Numbered from the stretch's first letter, positions 34,069 to 43,168 are shown. The stretch: 64,000 bases of DNA from CAZTDD01 sp964612675 (GCA_964612675.1 CAZTDD010000014.1:15578-79577); one strand, 5' to 3'. A program made the numbers and translations. The notes: generated from the letters alone by a model not told the origin.

Positions 34069-36033
34069 ATGTTCGAACAGAAAGTAATTTATAAAGGCAG
34101 CGAAACAACTGAGCCGAAACCGTACTCTCTTCGCGCCGGTCCCCTCACATTGCTTTTCGAGCCAGGTGAAGGATTCATCCGATACATTCGGTACGGCCGA
34201 AAAGAGGTCCTACGAGGAATCTACGCGGCGGTTCGAGATCACAATTGGGGCACAGTATCGCCTCAGCTGAATAATCTGAAGGTTGAAATCGTAGGGGAAA
34301 CGTTTCGAGTAACCTTTGAGGCGGACTGTATCGAGAACGATATTGATTTTTACTGGAAAGGCACGATCGAAGGAGACAAGAACGGCACGCTTGTTTATCG
34401 AATGGATGGAAAAGCCCGCTCGACCTTTCGACGAAATCGAATTGGTTTTTGTATTCTCCATCCAATGGAATGCGCAGGCTCACCATGCCGTATCGAAAAA
34501 GCGGACGGTACGACGTCTGCCGGGACATTTCCTGAGACCATCTCTCCGCATCAGCCCTTCAAGAATCTGAAAGCGATCAGCCATGAGATTGTTCCCGGTG
34601 TAACAGCGGAGGTGAGGTTCGAGGGCGACATTTTCGAAATGGAAGATCAGCGGAACTGGACAGATGCCTCGTACAAAACGTATTGTACACCTCTCGAATT
34701 GCCATTCCCGGTGGAGATACTGGAAGGAATTAAAATCCATCAATCGGTCACGCTTGCTCTCAAGTCTCCTACAACAACCGACTCGACAGCAGGTGAGAAA
34801 ACGCTTCCCGGAATTCGTATACGAGTAGGCGAGGATACTCCGACAAGAATCCCTCCGATCGGCCTCGGCACTGCGAGCCACAGAGAGCCCCTTTCACGCT
34901 CGGAGCTGGCACGGATTGCCGCGATGAACCTGAACCATCTTCGTGTCGATTTGCACTTGGGGGATGATGGATACCTTGAAACCCTGAAGCAAGGCTCATC
35001 CGAAGCGAAAGCAACCGGTACCACATTGGAGATCGCGTTCCATTTGACAAATACCTGTGAAGAACACCTCAAAACATGTTTGGAATACCTGAAACAGGCC
35101 GGCAGCGTAGTGGATTCTTATCTGTTATTCCATCAAGAGGAAAAATCGACGTCAAAACAATGGATCGAATTCGCACAGAGGATTATTCGAGAGTATTTTC
35201 CAGACGCTGCGATTGTAAGCGGGACGGATGCTTTTTTCACAGAGTTGAACCGTGAGCGCCCTCCCACAGAAGTACTCGACGGCGTTTGTTTTTCGATCAA
35301 CCCACAAGTGCATGCATTCGATAACGCCTCCTTGACCGAAACACTTGCGGCCCAACAAACGGTCGTTGAAAGTGCGAAAGCGTTCGCAGACGGTCTCCCG
35401 GTCACAGTCTCTCCGGTCACGCTGAAACCTCGGTTCAATCCCAACGCTACGGGGCCCGAACCGGAACCGGCTCCCGGCGAACTTCCGCCGCAGGTGGACG
35501 TTCGACAAATGTCCCTTTATGGTGCGGCTTGGACACTTGGGAGCATCAAATATCTATCCAGGGGAGGAACCGGTCGCATTACATATTATGAGACGACCGG
35601 CTGGCGGGGCGTTATGGAAACGGAATCGGGTTCTCCTCTTCCCGAAAAGTTCCAATCCATTCCCGGTACAGTATATCCCCTTTACCATGTATTGGCGGAT
35701 GTGGGAGAATTCGCCGGTGGTACCGTGATTCCGTCTTATTCCAGCGATCCGCTTCAGGTGGATGTTCTCGTTCTGGCAAAGGATGACAAAATACGGATTT
35801 TGATCGCGAATTTCACCGATTGCCCCCGGCATGTTCTTCTTGAATATGCACAACTCAGCGAGATGGTGCGGGTAAAACATCTCAATGAAATGAATGCGAA
35901 AAAAGCATGCTGTAGCCCCGAGGAGTATCGGTCGGACCTCGGTCTTCTCATGCAGACAAATCGGAAGTGGTTGGAGATCAGTCTTCTTCCTTATGCTACG
36001 GCAATGCTCGATCTGGAGGACAATAAGAAATGA
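34069..36033 (+). CDS. apnL: Probable D-apionate lactonase ApnL
   Basis: A 654-aa cytoplasmic protein from ATG 34069, with GGAG 7 nt upstream; the frame is open from 33964 but the earlier part overlaps the permease gene. Residues about 20-230 are beta-rich: SLRAGPLTLLFEPGEGFIRY, KEVLRGIYAAVRDHNWGT, GFCILHPMECAG and EMEDQRNWTDASYKTYC. The latter half looks like a TIM-barrel type domain. From memory this matches ApnL, which opens D-apionolactone to D-apionate. It overlaps the Gfo/Idh/MocA gene by 4 nt and heads a row with the remaining apiose-pathway enzymes, which strongly supports the call. No active-site residue can be assigned by eye. Confidence 0.68.
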   Translation: MFEQKVIYKGSETTEPKPYSLRAGPLTLLFEPGEGFIRYIRYGRKEVLRGIYAAVRDHNWGTVSPQLNNLKVEIVGETFRVTFEADCIENDIDFYWKGTIEGDKNGTLVYRMDGKARSTFRRNRIGFCILHPMECAGSPCRIEKADGTTSAGTFPETISPHQPFKNLKAISHEIVPGVTAEVRFEGDIFEMEDQRNWTDASYKTYCTPLELPFPVEILEGIKIHQSVTLALKSPTTTDSTAGEKTLPGIRIRVGEDTPTRIPPIGLGTASHREPLSRSELARIAAMNLNHLRVDLHLGDDGYLETLKQGSSEAKATGTTLEIAFHLTNTCEEHLKTCLEYLKQAGSVVDSYLLFHQEEKSTSKQWIEFAQRIIREYFPDAAIVSGTDAFFTELNRERPPTEVLDGVCFSINPQVHAFDNASLTETLAAQQTVVESAKAFADGLPVTVSPVTLKPRFNPNATGPEPEPAPGELPPQVDVRQMSLYGAAWTLGSIKYLSRGGTGRITYYETTGWRGVMETESGSPLPEKFQSIPGTVYPLYHVLADVGEFAGGTVIPSYSSDPLQVDVLVLAKDDKIRILIANFTDCPRHVLLEYAQLSEMVRVKHLNEMNAKKACCSPEEYRSDLGLLMQTNRKWLEISLLPYATAMLDLEDNKK

Positions 36034-37052
36034 GCACCTTACGCGGTGGTCTCGTCGGATGCGGTTTTTGGGCGGAGAATCATCTGAATGCATGGAATTC
36101 GATTCCGGATGTAACCATTGCAGCCTTGTGCGATATCGATGTATCGAAAGCGCACGCGTACGCCGAACAATTCGACATTCAGAAGACCTACTCGGCTTTT
36201 GAGACAATGCTCAAAAGCGAATCGCTTGATTTCGTCGATATTGTGACCCAACCCGATACACACAGAGAACTCGTCGAACTCGCCGCTCGCAATGGGCTCG
36301 ATACAATATGCCAGAAACCGTTTGCCTCGAATTACGCTGACGCAGAAGCGATGGTACAAGCCTGCCGTAACGCAGGCGTAGTCTTGATGATCCACGAGAA
36401 TTTCCGCTGGCAGAGACCAATGCGAATAGTCAAAGAATTATCAGCGGGGATCGGTGAGATTTTCTTTGGACGCATCAATTTCCGGTCGGGTTTCGATGTG
36501 TTTGCCGTGCAACCGTATCTGGCGGAAGACCCGATTTTTATTATCTATGATGTGGGACCGCACCTATTCGATTTGGCACGCTATTTCATGGGTGAAGCGG
36601 ACAAATTGTACTGTCAGGTCAACCGAGTCAATCCGCGTATCAAGGCGGAGGATGTTGCGACAATCATGCTGCGCATGGCCGGCGGCGCGACGTGCATCGT
36701 CGACATGAGCTACGCCTCCAAGATGGAGGACGATCTATTCCCCCAAACGCTTGTTCACCTCGAAGGGTCGAACGGTTCTGTTACTCTTGGTCCCCATTAT
36801 CACATCACACATGTCCAAGACGGAGAGACACACCATCAGACGCTCACCCCCGAGACATTACCGTGGGGCACACCTCCGTTTGAAACGATCCAGAAAAGCG
36901 CCCTCGATATTCAGGAACACTGGGTGGAATGTTTGCGGGACAGAAAACAACCTGAAACGTCGGGCGAAGACAATTTACGCACAATTGAAATTGTATTCGG
37001 ATCCTATGAATCCGCAAAGAGCGGATTGCCCTATAAGGTCAAAACACAATAA
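36030..37052 (+). CDS. apsD: Probable D-apiose dehydrogenase ApsD (Gfo/Idh/MocA family)
   Basis: A 340-aa cytoplasmic NAD(P)-dependent oxidoreductase with no signal peptide, unlike the two Tat-exported homologues in this window. The Rossmann motif is GLVGCGFWAENH near the N terminus; the catalytic region reads ICQKPFASN (conserved Lys), and YDVGPHLFDLARYFMG supplies the conserved Asp and His. ApsD oxidises D-apiose to D-apionolactone, the substrate of the neighbouring lactonase. The function is inferred from family and operon, since the family alone covers many sugars. Start and stop overlap both neighbours (ATGA at 36030; TAATG at 37050). Confidence 0.72.
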   Translation: MSTLRGGLVGCGFWAENHLNAWNSIPDVTIAALCDIDVSKAHAYAEQFDIQKTYSAFETMLKSESLDFVDIVTQPDTHRELVELAARNGLDTICQKPFASNYADAEAMVQACRNAGVVLMIHENFRWQRPMRIVKELSAGIGEIFFGRINFRSGFDVFAVQPYLAEDPIFIIYDVGPHLFDLARYFMGEADKLYCQVNRVNPRIKAEDVATIMLRMAGGATCIVDMSYASKMEDDLFPQTLVHLEGSNGSVTLGPHYHITHVQDGETHHQTLTPETLPWGTPPFETIQKSALDIQEHWVECLRDRKQPETSGEDNLRTIEIVFGSYESAKSGLPYKVKTQ

Positions 37053-38320
37053 TGCAAAACGATCGAATATTTGCCACTTACTATGTCGAAACCCCCTGCG
37101 CTCTTGAAGAGGCCGCTGAAGTCCTCGCCTCCGAACAGTCCACCGGTACGTTCGTGCGGTTGCCCGGTGAGACCGATGAACTCCGTGAGCGGTTTGCGGC
37201 TCGGGTTGAGAAAGTCACTCCACTCGAAATTGTCGACGCACCCGCATTCCCCGGTTCGAAACCGCTCAAGGCGCCCCCCGGTCCGGTACGCTATCACCGT
37301 GGAGAGTTACAAATTTCTTTTTCAATGGAGAGTTCAGGACCGAAATTAACCTCAGTACTGTCCGCCGTAGCGGGTGGTCTGTTCGAACTACGTACATTTT
37401 CCGGCATCCGGCTAATCGACATTGAGTTGCCGCAAGCCTTTACGGAAGCCTATCCGGGCCCTCAATTTGGCATTCAAGGAACGCGCGAACTAACAGGGGT
37501 ACACGAGGGGCCGATCATTGGGACGATCACAAAACCCTCGGTCGGACTCACACCGGAAGATACTGCGGAATTGGTACGGAAATTGGCTGCAGCGGATGTG
37601 GATTTTATCAAAGACGACGAGATTATGGCCAATCCGCCATACTCACCTCTCGAAAAGCGCGTGGATGCCGTGATGCGAGTCATTAACAACCACGCCGATC
37701 GCACGGGCAAAAAGGTGATGTATGCGTTTCATATCAGTGACGATTTGGAGGAAATGCTTCGTCATCACGATACCGTGCAGAAGGCGGGCGGAACGTGCGT
37801 GATGGTTAGTGTAAATACGGCAGGAATAACCGGCCTTTCCTATTTGCGAAAACGCTGTGCGCTTCCAATTCACGCTCACCGCAACGGCTGGGGAATGATC
37901 ACGCGACATCCTCTGTTGGGAATGTCATTTCCTGTATTTCAAAAAATATGGCGGACAGTGGGAGTCGATCACATTCACACAAACGGGTTGGGAAACAAGT
38001 TTTGGGAAACGGACGACTCGGTGGTCGAATCGATTCAAGCATGCCTTTCGCCTTTTCTGGGCGGTTACTATGTCATGCCCGTGGTGTCGTCCGGTCAGTG
38101 GGGCGGTCAGGCACCGGAAACGTATCGTCGGATTCAAAGCAACGATCTGATGTACGTCGCGGGAGGAGGCATTATGGCCCATCCCGGCGGTCCCGGTGCG
38201 GGGGTTATAGCGATCCGTCAGGCATGGGAGGCGGCCCGAAAGGGTATTCCGCTCGATGATTATGCGAAAGAACATGTAGAGCTACGACAATCCTTGGAGA
38301 AATTCGGCAACAAAAAATAA
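37052..38320 (+). CDS. oiaX: RuBisCO-like protein, probable 3-oxo-isoapionate-4-phosphate transcarboxylase/hydrolase OiaX
   Basis: A 422-aa form IV RuBisCO-like protein. The catalytic core is preserved: Lys161 in TKPSVGL, the carbamylation motif at Lys187-Asp188-Asp189-Glu190 (DFIKDDE), His276-Arg277 in HAHRNGWG, loop-6 Lys316 in GLGNKFWE and Ser346/347 in PVVSSGQWGG. RuBisCO-like proteins do not fix CO2. Next to a DUF1537 kinase and an apionate oxidoisomerase, the expected reaction is cleavage of 3-oxo-isoapionate 4-phosphate to 3-phosphoglycerate and glycolate. A decarboxylase (XiaX-type) or a different carbon-carbon reaction remains possible without a phylogeny. Confidence 0.78.
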   Translation: MQNDRIFATYYVETPCALEEAAEVLASEQSTGTFVRLPGETDELRERFAARVEKVTPLEIVDAPAFPGSKPLKAPPGPVRYHRGELQISFSMESSGPKLTSVLSAVAGGLFELRTFSGIRLIDIELPQAFTEAYPGPQFGIQGTRELTGVHEGPIIGTITKPSVGLTPEDTAELVRKLAAADVDFIKDDEIMANPPYSPLEKRVDAVMRVINNHADRTGKKVMYAFHISDDLEEMLRHHDTVQKAGGTCVMVSVNTAGITGLSYLRKRCALPIHAHRNGWGMITRHPLLGMSFPVFQKIWRTVGVDHIHTNGLGNKFWETDDSVVESIQACLSPFLGGYYVMPVVSSGQWGGQAPETYRRIQSNDLMYVAGGGIMAHPGGPGAGVIAIRQAWEAARKGIPLDDYAKEHVELRQSLEKFGNKK

Positions 38321-38324
38321 ACCG

Positions 38325-39734
38325 ATGGATGAGATCATGTGTGGAAATAATTCAATACTTATAGGCTATTACGGTGATGATTTTACAGGGTCGACCGATG
38401 TGATGGAGGCGCTTACACGCGGCGGTCTGCGAACGGTCTGTTTTTTGACACCTCCCACACCGGAGACGATCCGAAAATATGAAGGATTGCGCGCGTTCGG
38501 CGTGGCTGGAATCAGTCGGTCGTTGCCCAGTGAAGAAATGGAAGCGGAACTCCGCCCGGTTTTCGAAGCAATCCGCGACATGAAAGCTCCTCTCATCCAT
38601 TATAAAACATGCTCGACTTTCGACTCTTCTCCGGAAATCGGAAGCATCGGAAAAGCGATCGATGTCGGATATGATGTTTTTTCGCCTCCGTATGTCTCGA
38701 CAATGATTGGCGCTCCAATACTGGGCCGGTATTGCGTCTTCGGGAACCTGTTCGCCCGCTCCGGTCTCGACACGGAGCCGTTTCGCTTGGATCGGCATCC
38801 GACGATGAGCAGACACCCGATCACTCCGATGAACGAGAGCGATCTACGTATCCACCTCTCGCAGCAAACAACGAAGAAGACAGCATTGTTCGATATCCTC
38901 GAAGTTGCCAAGCCCCTCGAGGCAGCCAGAAAGAGTTTCGAAACACTGCTGGAAGAAAAACCGGACATTGTACTTTTCGATACCCTTTATGACGATCATC
39001 TACCAACGATCGGCAATCTTATCGGTAGCCAGGCGGATCCTGAGAATCCTATTTTTCTTGTCGGGTCCTCCGGTGTAGAATATGCACTTGCAGCGTATTG
39101 GCACTCGATCGGCATTTCGGAACCGCGAACGTTTCCCGATCCAGGCGAGGTGGACCAGCTCCTGACGCTCTCAGGAAGTTGCTCGCCGGTTTCGGGAAGA
39201 CAGATTCAATGGGCAGTGGATCACGGCAGCTGTGAAATTCCTCTCGACACGGAAAAACTGTTGGGAAGCGAAGAAACCGATAAAGAGTGCGAACAGGCGG
39301 CACGCAACGCCCTCGAACTGCTCGACCAGGGGCGCAGCGTGATCATCCATACCGCAAAAGGTCCATCCGATATTCGACGCGAAGGGACCATACGGCGTCT
39401 GAAAGAAATCGGGATGAGCGAGATGGATATTAAGCTGAGAAGCGGCAAGTTTTTCGGGGAGGCAATGGGAAAAATCTTTCTTAGAATTATGCAACAAAAG
39501 AAATTGCGTAGAACCGCCGTTATTGGAGGAGACACGTGCGGGTATTTCGCCAAGCACGTAGGGATTGAGGCGGTGGAGATGATCGGTCCGCTGGCTCCAG
39601 GAGGACCTCTGTGTCATATCCATAAACCCGATTCTCCTCTGGATGGATTGGAGATTCTATTTAAGGGCGGCCAGGTAGGAAAAACAGATATATTCAGAAT
39701 AATCAAACGGGGAGTGCCTCCCACGGACGAATAA
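38325..39734 (+). CDS. oiaK: DUF1537 kinase, probable 3-oxo-isoapionate kinase OiaK
   Basis: A 469-aa member of the four-carbon-acid-sugar kinase family. The N-terminal substrate motif is GYYGDDFTGSTDVMEAL (residues 14-30); the STD form following DDFTG is, as I recall, typical of the OiaK subgroup, whereas other DUF1537 kinases usually have ATD. The C-terminal ATP-binding part has IIHTAKGPSD, VIGGDTCGYFAKH, PLAPGGPLCHI and LFKGGQVGKTDIF. It would phosphorylate 3-oxo-isoapionate at O4, giving the OiaX substrate. ATG 38325 lies 4 nt after oiaX but has a weak ribosome site; ATG 38337 is an alternative start. Confidence 0.8.
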   Translation: MDEIMCGNNSILIGYYGDDFTGSTDVMEALTRGGLRTVCFLTPPTPETIRKYEGLRAFGVAGISRSLPSEEMEAELRPVFEAIRDMKAPLIHYKTCSTFDSSPEIGSIGKAIDVGYDVFSPPYVSTMIGAPILGRYCVFGNLFARSGLDTEPFRLDRHPTMSRHPITPMNESDLRIHLSQQTTKKTALFDILEVAKPLEAARKSFETLLEEKPDIVLFDTLYDDHLPTIGNLIGSQADPENPIFLVGSSGVEYALAAYWHSIGISEPRTFPDPGEVDQLLTLSGSCSPVSGRQIQWAVDHGSCEIPLDTEKLLGSEETDKECEQAARNALELLDQGRSVIIHTAKGPSDIRREGTIRRLKEIGMSEMDIKLRSGKFFGEAMGKIFLRIMQQKKLRRTAVIGGDTCGYFAKHVGIEAVEMIGPLAPGGPLCHIHKPDSPLDGLEILFKGGQVGKTDIFRIIKRGVPPTDE

Positions 39735-39744
39735 GGAGAAAGAA

Positions 39745-40584
39745 ATGGTTACAACGATCGCGATTTTCGGTGCAGCGGGAAATATGGGGACACGTGCTTG
39801 CAATCGGCTCGGCGAGGAAGCGTCCTACAAATTACTGTACGTGGAAGGGAACGAGACCGGCGAAGCGAAACTGCGTGAGCGAGGCCTCCAACCAACCTCC
39901 GCTGAGGAAGCGGTCAAAGAAGCCGATGTGGCGCTTCTGGCCGTTCCAGACAAATTCATCAAATCAATCGCACCGGAGGTTGTACCGAAGTTGAAAGCGG
40001 GAGCGATGGTGATCTGCCTCGATCCGGCTGCGCCACATGCCGGGATTCTGCCAAAGCGAGACGACATTTCGTATTTCGTCACACACCCCGCTCACCCTCC
40101 TGTGTTCAATGACGAAACCGATATGGAAGCGAAACGAGATTTCTTTGGAAGCGGGCAGGCGAAACAGTCAATCGTAAATGCCCTGATGCAAGGCCCTGAA
40201 GAGGATTATGCGAAAGGTGAGGCAATTGCGAAGAAAATGTTCGAACCGCTTCTTCGCTCACACAGGGTAACGGTTGAACAGATGGCGATGCTCGAGCCCG
40301 CGTTATCTGAAACACTTGCAGCATCTCTCATCACAGCGATTCGTGACGGCATGGATGAAGTCATCCAGCGGGGAGTGCCGCCGGAGGCGGCACGGGATTT
40401 CATTCTCGGACACATCAATGTGGAGTTGGCGATTCTATTTAAGGAGATCGACTGGGATTTCTCGGACGGGGCGAAAAAGGCAATCCGCGAAGCTCAATCG
40501 GTCATTTTTCAACCCGACTGGAAAAAAATATTCGAACCCGAGCACATCAAAGAAAGCGTGGCAAAAATCACAGACACCCTTTGA
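39745..40584 (+). CDS. apnO: Probable D-apionate oxidoisomerase ApnO
   Basis: A 279-aa NAD-dependent dehydrogenase with a strong AAGGAG ribosome site. The Rossmann motif IAIFGAAGNMGTR opens the protein, followed by ADVALLAVPDKFIKSIAP and YFVTHPAHPPVFNDE. The C-terminal helical domain (about 150-279) matches the phosphogluconate dehydrogenase C-terminal-like fold used in ApnO. ApnO oxidises D-apionate and migrates the carbon skeleton to give 3-oxo-isoapionate. It is the last gene of the operon, 10 nt after oiaK. With ApsD, ApnL, OiaK and OiaX it completes the pathway. Confidence 0.75.
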   Translation: MVTTIAIFGAAGNMGTRACNRLGEEASYKLLYVEGNETGEAKLRERGLQPTSAEEAVKEADVALLAVPDKFIKSIAPEVVPKLKAGAMVICLDPAAPHAGILPKRDDISYFVTHPAHPPVFNDETDMEAKRDFFGSGQAKQSIVNALMQGPEEDYAKGEAIAKKMFEPLLRSHRVTVEQMAMLEPALSETLAASLITAIRDGMDEVIQRGVPPEAARDFILGHINVELAILFKEIDWDFSDGAKKAIREAQSVIFQPDWKKIFEPEHIKESVAKITDTL

Positions 40585-40647
40585 TGGAGTAACTTTCGTG
40601 GAATCGCAACAGCGGTTTATTTGGCGCGTATTCTAACGGTTATTGTG

Positions 40648-41037
40648 CTACTTGTTTTTCAATTTCGCTTTCAATGTCATTACAAGGATTTTTGGATCGA
40701 TTGGTTTCTGGAAAATTCCGGCCAAACCGAGTTCGCGCGAGTCAAGGTTGTAACGCACGGCGTCTCCAGCTGAGCTGAGCATATAAACCGGTCCCTGATA
40801 CCCTTTATCCTTCAGTTTTTCCGCCAAAACCGTGCCCGAATCCACGTCTTCCATCATCAGATCGACAATAACGGCGTCCGGTTCGATTCGATCGACAAGT
40901 TTCAGACCTTCCTCACCCGTCCCGGCGGCACCGACGGTAAATCCCTCCGCCTCGAGCGTCAACCGTAAAGCGGCCCGAATGTCCGGGTCGTCATCAATAG
41001 TCAGTATGGTTTTCTTCTGCATATTCCCTGTATTCAT
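40648..41037 (-). CDS. Receiver-only response regulator (CheY-like)
   Basis: A 129-aa single receiver domain from ATG 41037, with AGGAG upstream; the frame extends to 41238 but the upstream part lies inside the hydrogenase large-subunit gene. The acidic pocket is TIDDDPD, phospho-acceptor Asp59 is in VIVDLMMEDVDSG, the switch residues are in YMLSSAGD, and Lys111 is in FQKPID, so the site is complete. There is no output domain. It lies 58 nt after the hydrogenase operon on the same strand and may be co-transcribed. The RegB-like kinase at the other end of that operon is a candidate partner. Confidence 0.82.
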   Translation of the reverse strand: MNTGNMQKKTILTIDDDPDIRAALRLTLEAEGFTVGAAGTGEEGLKLVDRIEPDAVIVDLMMEDVDSGTVLAEKLKDKGYQGPVYMLSSAGDAVRYNLDSRELGLAGIFQKPIDPKILVMTLKAKLKNK

Positions 41038-41095
41038 CGCTGGCTCCTGCCAATCCCCGTCGTGAAGCCGTATCCATATAACTGCGTTGTTGCTT

Positions 41096-42604
41096 TCATT
41101 TGCGAATGTTCTTCTCGCCTCCCGGAAAACACACACCGAGTTCCGGACCTCCACCGCGCACCGTCCGATCGAGCACGCGGCCGGATTCATCGAACAGCTG
41201 AATCTCCAGCCCCATCTTGCCGACAGCGTGTGTCGCACAACTCAAACATGGGTCGTAAGCCCGAATCCCTACCTCAATATGGTTCAGCAAACCTTCCGTA
41301 ATCTCTTTAGCGCCTTGCAGATCTTGCTCGGCGACGACCTGAACAGCCCGGTTCATGGCTTCGTTGTTATTGGTGGTTGAGACGATCAGGTTCGCACGTG
41401 TTATCTGATCCGTCTCCGGATGTACTTCGTAATGATGGAACAACGTACCCCGGGGAGCCTCAAGCCACGCCACTCCTCTGGAGCGCCGTTCGCCCGTTCG
41501 GACAAGGTCGTCGCCCTGTAGATCCGAATCGTCAAGCAGTTCCTTGATTTTCTCGGCGGCGTGAACGGTTTCGATCATACGTGCCCAATGGTAGGCGAGT
41601 GTCGAATGAACCAGTCGCCCATTCCCCAGCTTCATAAACTCTTGCCGCTCTTTCTCAGCGATGTCCGTATCGATATAGTCGCAATTATTGATCCGTGCCA
41701 GTGGGCCGACGCGATACCACCCCTTCTCTTTCCCCAGCGGATAAATGAAAGGAAATTTCATATAACTCCAGGGCCGTACTTCTTCGCGAATATAGTCAAG
41801 ATAATCGGCCGGGAGGATCAAGTCAAAAATGGATTTTCCATCCGGATTTTTCGCCCGGAGTTTTCCATCATACAAATCCAAACAGCCATCCTCTCGAACG
41901 ATGCTCAGGAAATTCGACTCGAAACTGGCAAAATCAAGCAATTGCCGTCCGCCGCTGTGGATTGTCTTCTTGCAGAGATCAAGGCCCTCCATCGACCACT
42001 CAATCATCTTGTCGATGTCTCTGCGCAACGGATCGCGTTCGTCAAGCAGCAAGTTTTTGTTCACACCTCCCGGAATCGAGCCTGTGCCATGTACCTTCTT
42101 ACCGGCGGTTGCCTTAATCACTTCCTGACCGAATTTCCGCATCAGAACAGCCCTTTTCGCCAGTTCCGGATGCTCATAGATTACGCCGACGATATTCCGT
42201 TTTTCCACCGGAGCATCAAAACCGAACAGCAGATCCGGCGAAGCCAAGTGGAAAAAATGCAAGGCATGCGACTGAAACACCTGGCCGTAATGCATGAGAC
42301 GGCGCATCTTTTCGGCCGTCGGAGTCAACGAATCCGCTCCAACGATTACGTCCATCGCTTTTGAAGCGCAGAGGAGATGGCTTATCGGACAAATGCCGCA
42401 CAAACGTTGAACGATCACGGGGGCTTCCCAATAAAGGCGTCCGCGCACGAAACGCTCGAAACCCCGAAACTCGATAATGTGAAACCGGGCCTGTTCGATT
42501 CCACCGGATTCGTCCAGATGGATCGTGACCTTTCCGTGTCCCTCAACGCGGGTCACGGGATTGATCACTATTTTACGTGTTGCTTTCTTCGTTGAATCGG
42601 TCAC
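41096..42604 (-). CDS. hoxH: [NiFe] hydrogenase large subunit HoxH
   Basis: A 502-aa large subunit from GTG 42604. The nickel ligands are in both signatures: N-terminal RLCGICPISH (Cys69 and Cys72) and C-terminal DPCLSCATH (Cys453 and Cys456, ending at His459). The remaining 43 residues after His459 form a C-terminal peptide that must normally be cut off after nickel insertion. VTRVEGHGKVTIHLDE near the N terminus is typical of group 3 enzymes. It is the last subunit gene in the order hoxF-U-Y-H, defining an NAD-linked bidirectional (group 3d-like) hydrogenase. No processing protease or hyp genes occur in the window. Confidence 0.93.
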   Translation of the reverse strand: MTDSTKKATRKIVINPVTRVEGHGKVTIHLDESGGIEQARFHIIEFRGFERFVRGRLYWEAPVIVQRLCGICPISHLLCASKAMDVIVGADSLTPTAEKMRRLMHYGQVFQSHALHFFHLASPDLLFGFDAPVEKRNIVGVIYEHPELAKRAVLMRKFGQEVIKATAGKKVHGTGSIPGGVNKNLLLDERDPLRRDIDKMIEWSMEGLDLCKKTIHSGGRQLLDFASFESNFLSIVREDGCLDLYDGKLRAKNPDGKSIFDLILPADYLDYIREEVRPWSYMKFPFIYPLGKEKGWYRVGPLARINNCDYIDTDIAEKERQEFMKLGNGRLVHSTLAYHWARMIETVHAAEKIKELLDDSDLQGDDLVRTGERRSRGVAWLEAPRGTLFHHYEVHPETDQITRANLIVSTTNNNEAMNRAVQVVAEQDLQGAKEITEGLLNHIEVGIRAYDPCLSCATHAVGKMGLEIQLFDESGRVLDRTVRGGGPELGVCFPGGEKNIRK

Positions 42605-42625
42605 GATGGTTTAGGTCCTGATCCG

Positions 42626-43165
42626 TCAGTCGTATTTAATCAATTCGTACGATAATTCCGGCTCCCGTCCTTCGAGAAGCGCTGTAAGAGCCGTCCAGAT
42701 AACCTCCGCCGACGGAGGACACCCGGGCAGAAAATAATCGAATTTCACTACCTCATGACAGGGATAAACCTTGTCCAACATGATCGGAATATCCGGGTCG
42801 TTTGGAATGACTCCGTCGATTACGGTCGGCCCGTTCAGAAATGCCTCTTCGAGACACTCGGTCAATGAGACTGTATTGCGCATGGCGGGGACCCCGCCGG
42901 TGAGCGCACACGCGCCAACCGAAATCAACGTCTTGCAATGTTTCCGAAAATCTCTCAGAAACTCGACGTTCTCATCGTTGCTCATACCGCCTTCCACCAG
43001 GCCGATATCCACCATACGGGTAAATGACTTAATGTCGTTGATCGGCGATTTGTCAAATTCGACCAGCTCGACCAGGTCCAGTATTCGTTCGTCAATGTCC
43101 AGAAACGACATGTGGCAGCCAAAGCAGCCTGTGAAATGAGCCGTGGCGATAAGCGGTTTCGTCAT
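42626..43165 (-). CDS. hoxY: [NiFe] hydrogenase small subunit HoxY
   Basis: A 179-aa small subunit without a Tat signal, as expected for cytoplasmic HoxY. The proximal [4Fe-4S] cluster ligands are visible: Cys14 and Cys17 in TGCFGCHMSFLD, another Cys in SVGACALTGG and the last in FLPGCPPSAE. It is shorter than membrane-bound small subunits and holds a single cluster. It passes electrons between the HoxH active site and the HoxU clusters. The gene begins 3 nt after hoxU, with a GGGAG ribosome site. Confidence 0.92.
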   Translation of the reverse strand: MTKPLIATAHFTGCFGCHMSFLDIDERILDLVELVEFDKSPINDIKSFTRMVDIGLVEGGMSNDENVEFLRDFRKHCKTLISVGACALTGGVPAMRNTVSLTECLEEAFLNGPTVIDGVIPNDPDIPIMLDKVYPCHEVVKFDYFLPGCPPSAEVIWTALTALLEGREPELSYELIKYD

Positions 43166-43168
43166 GGA

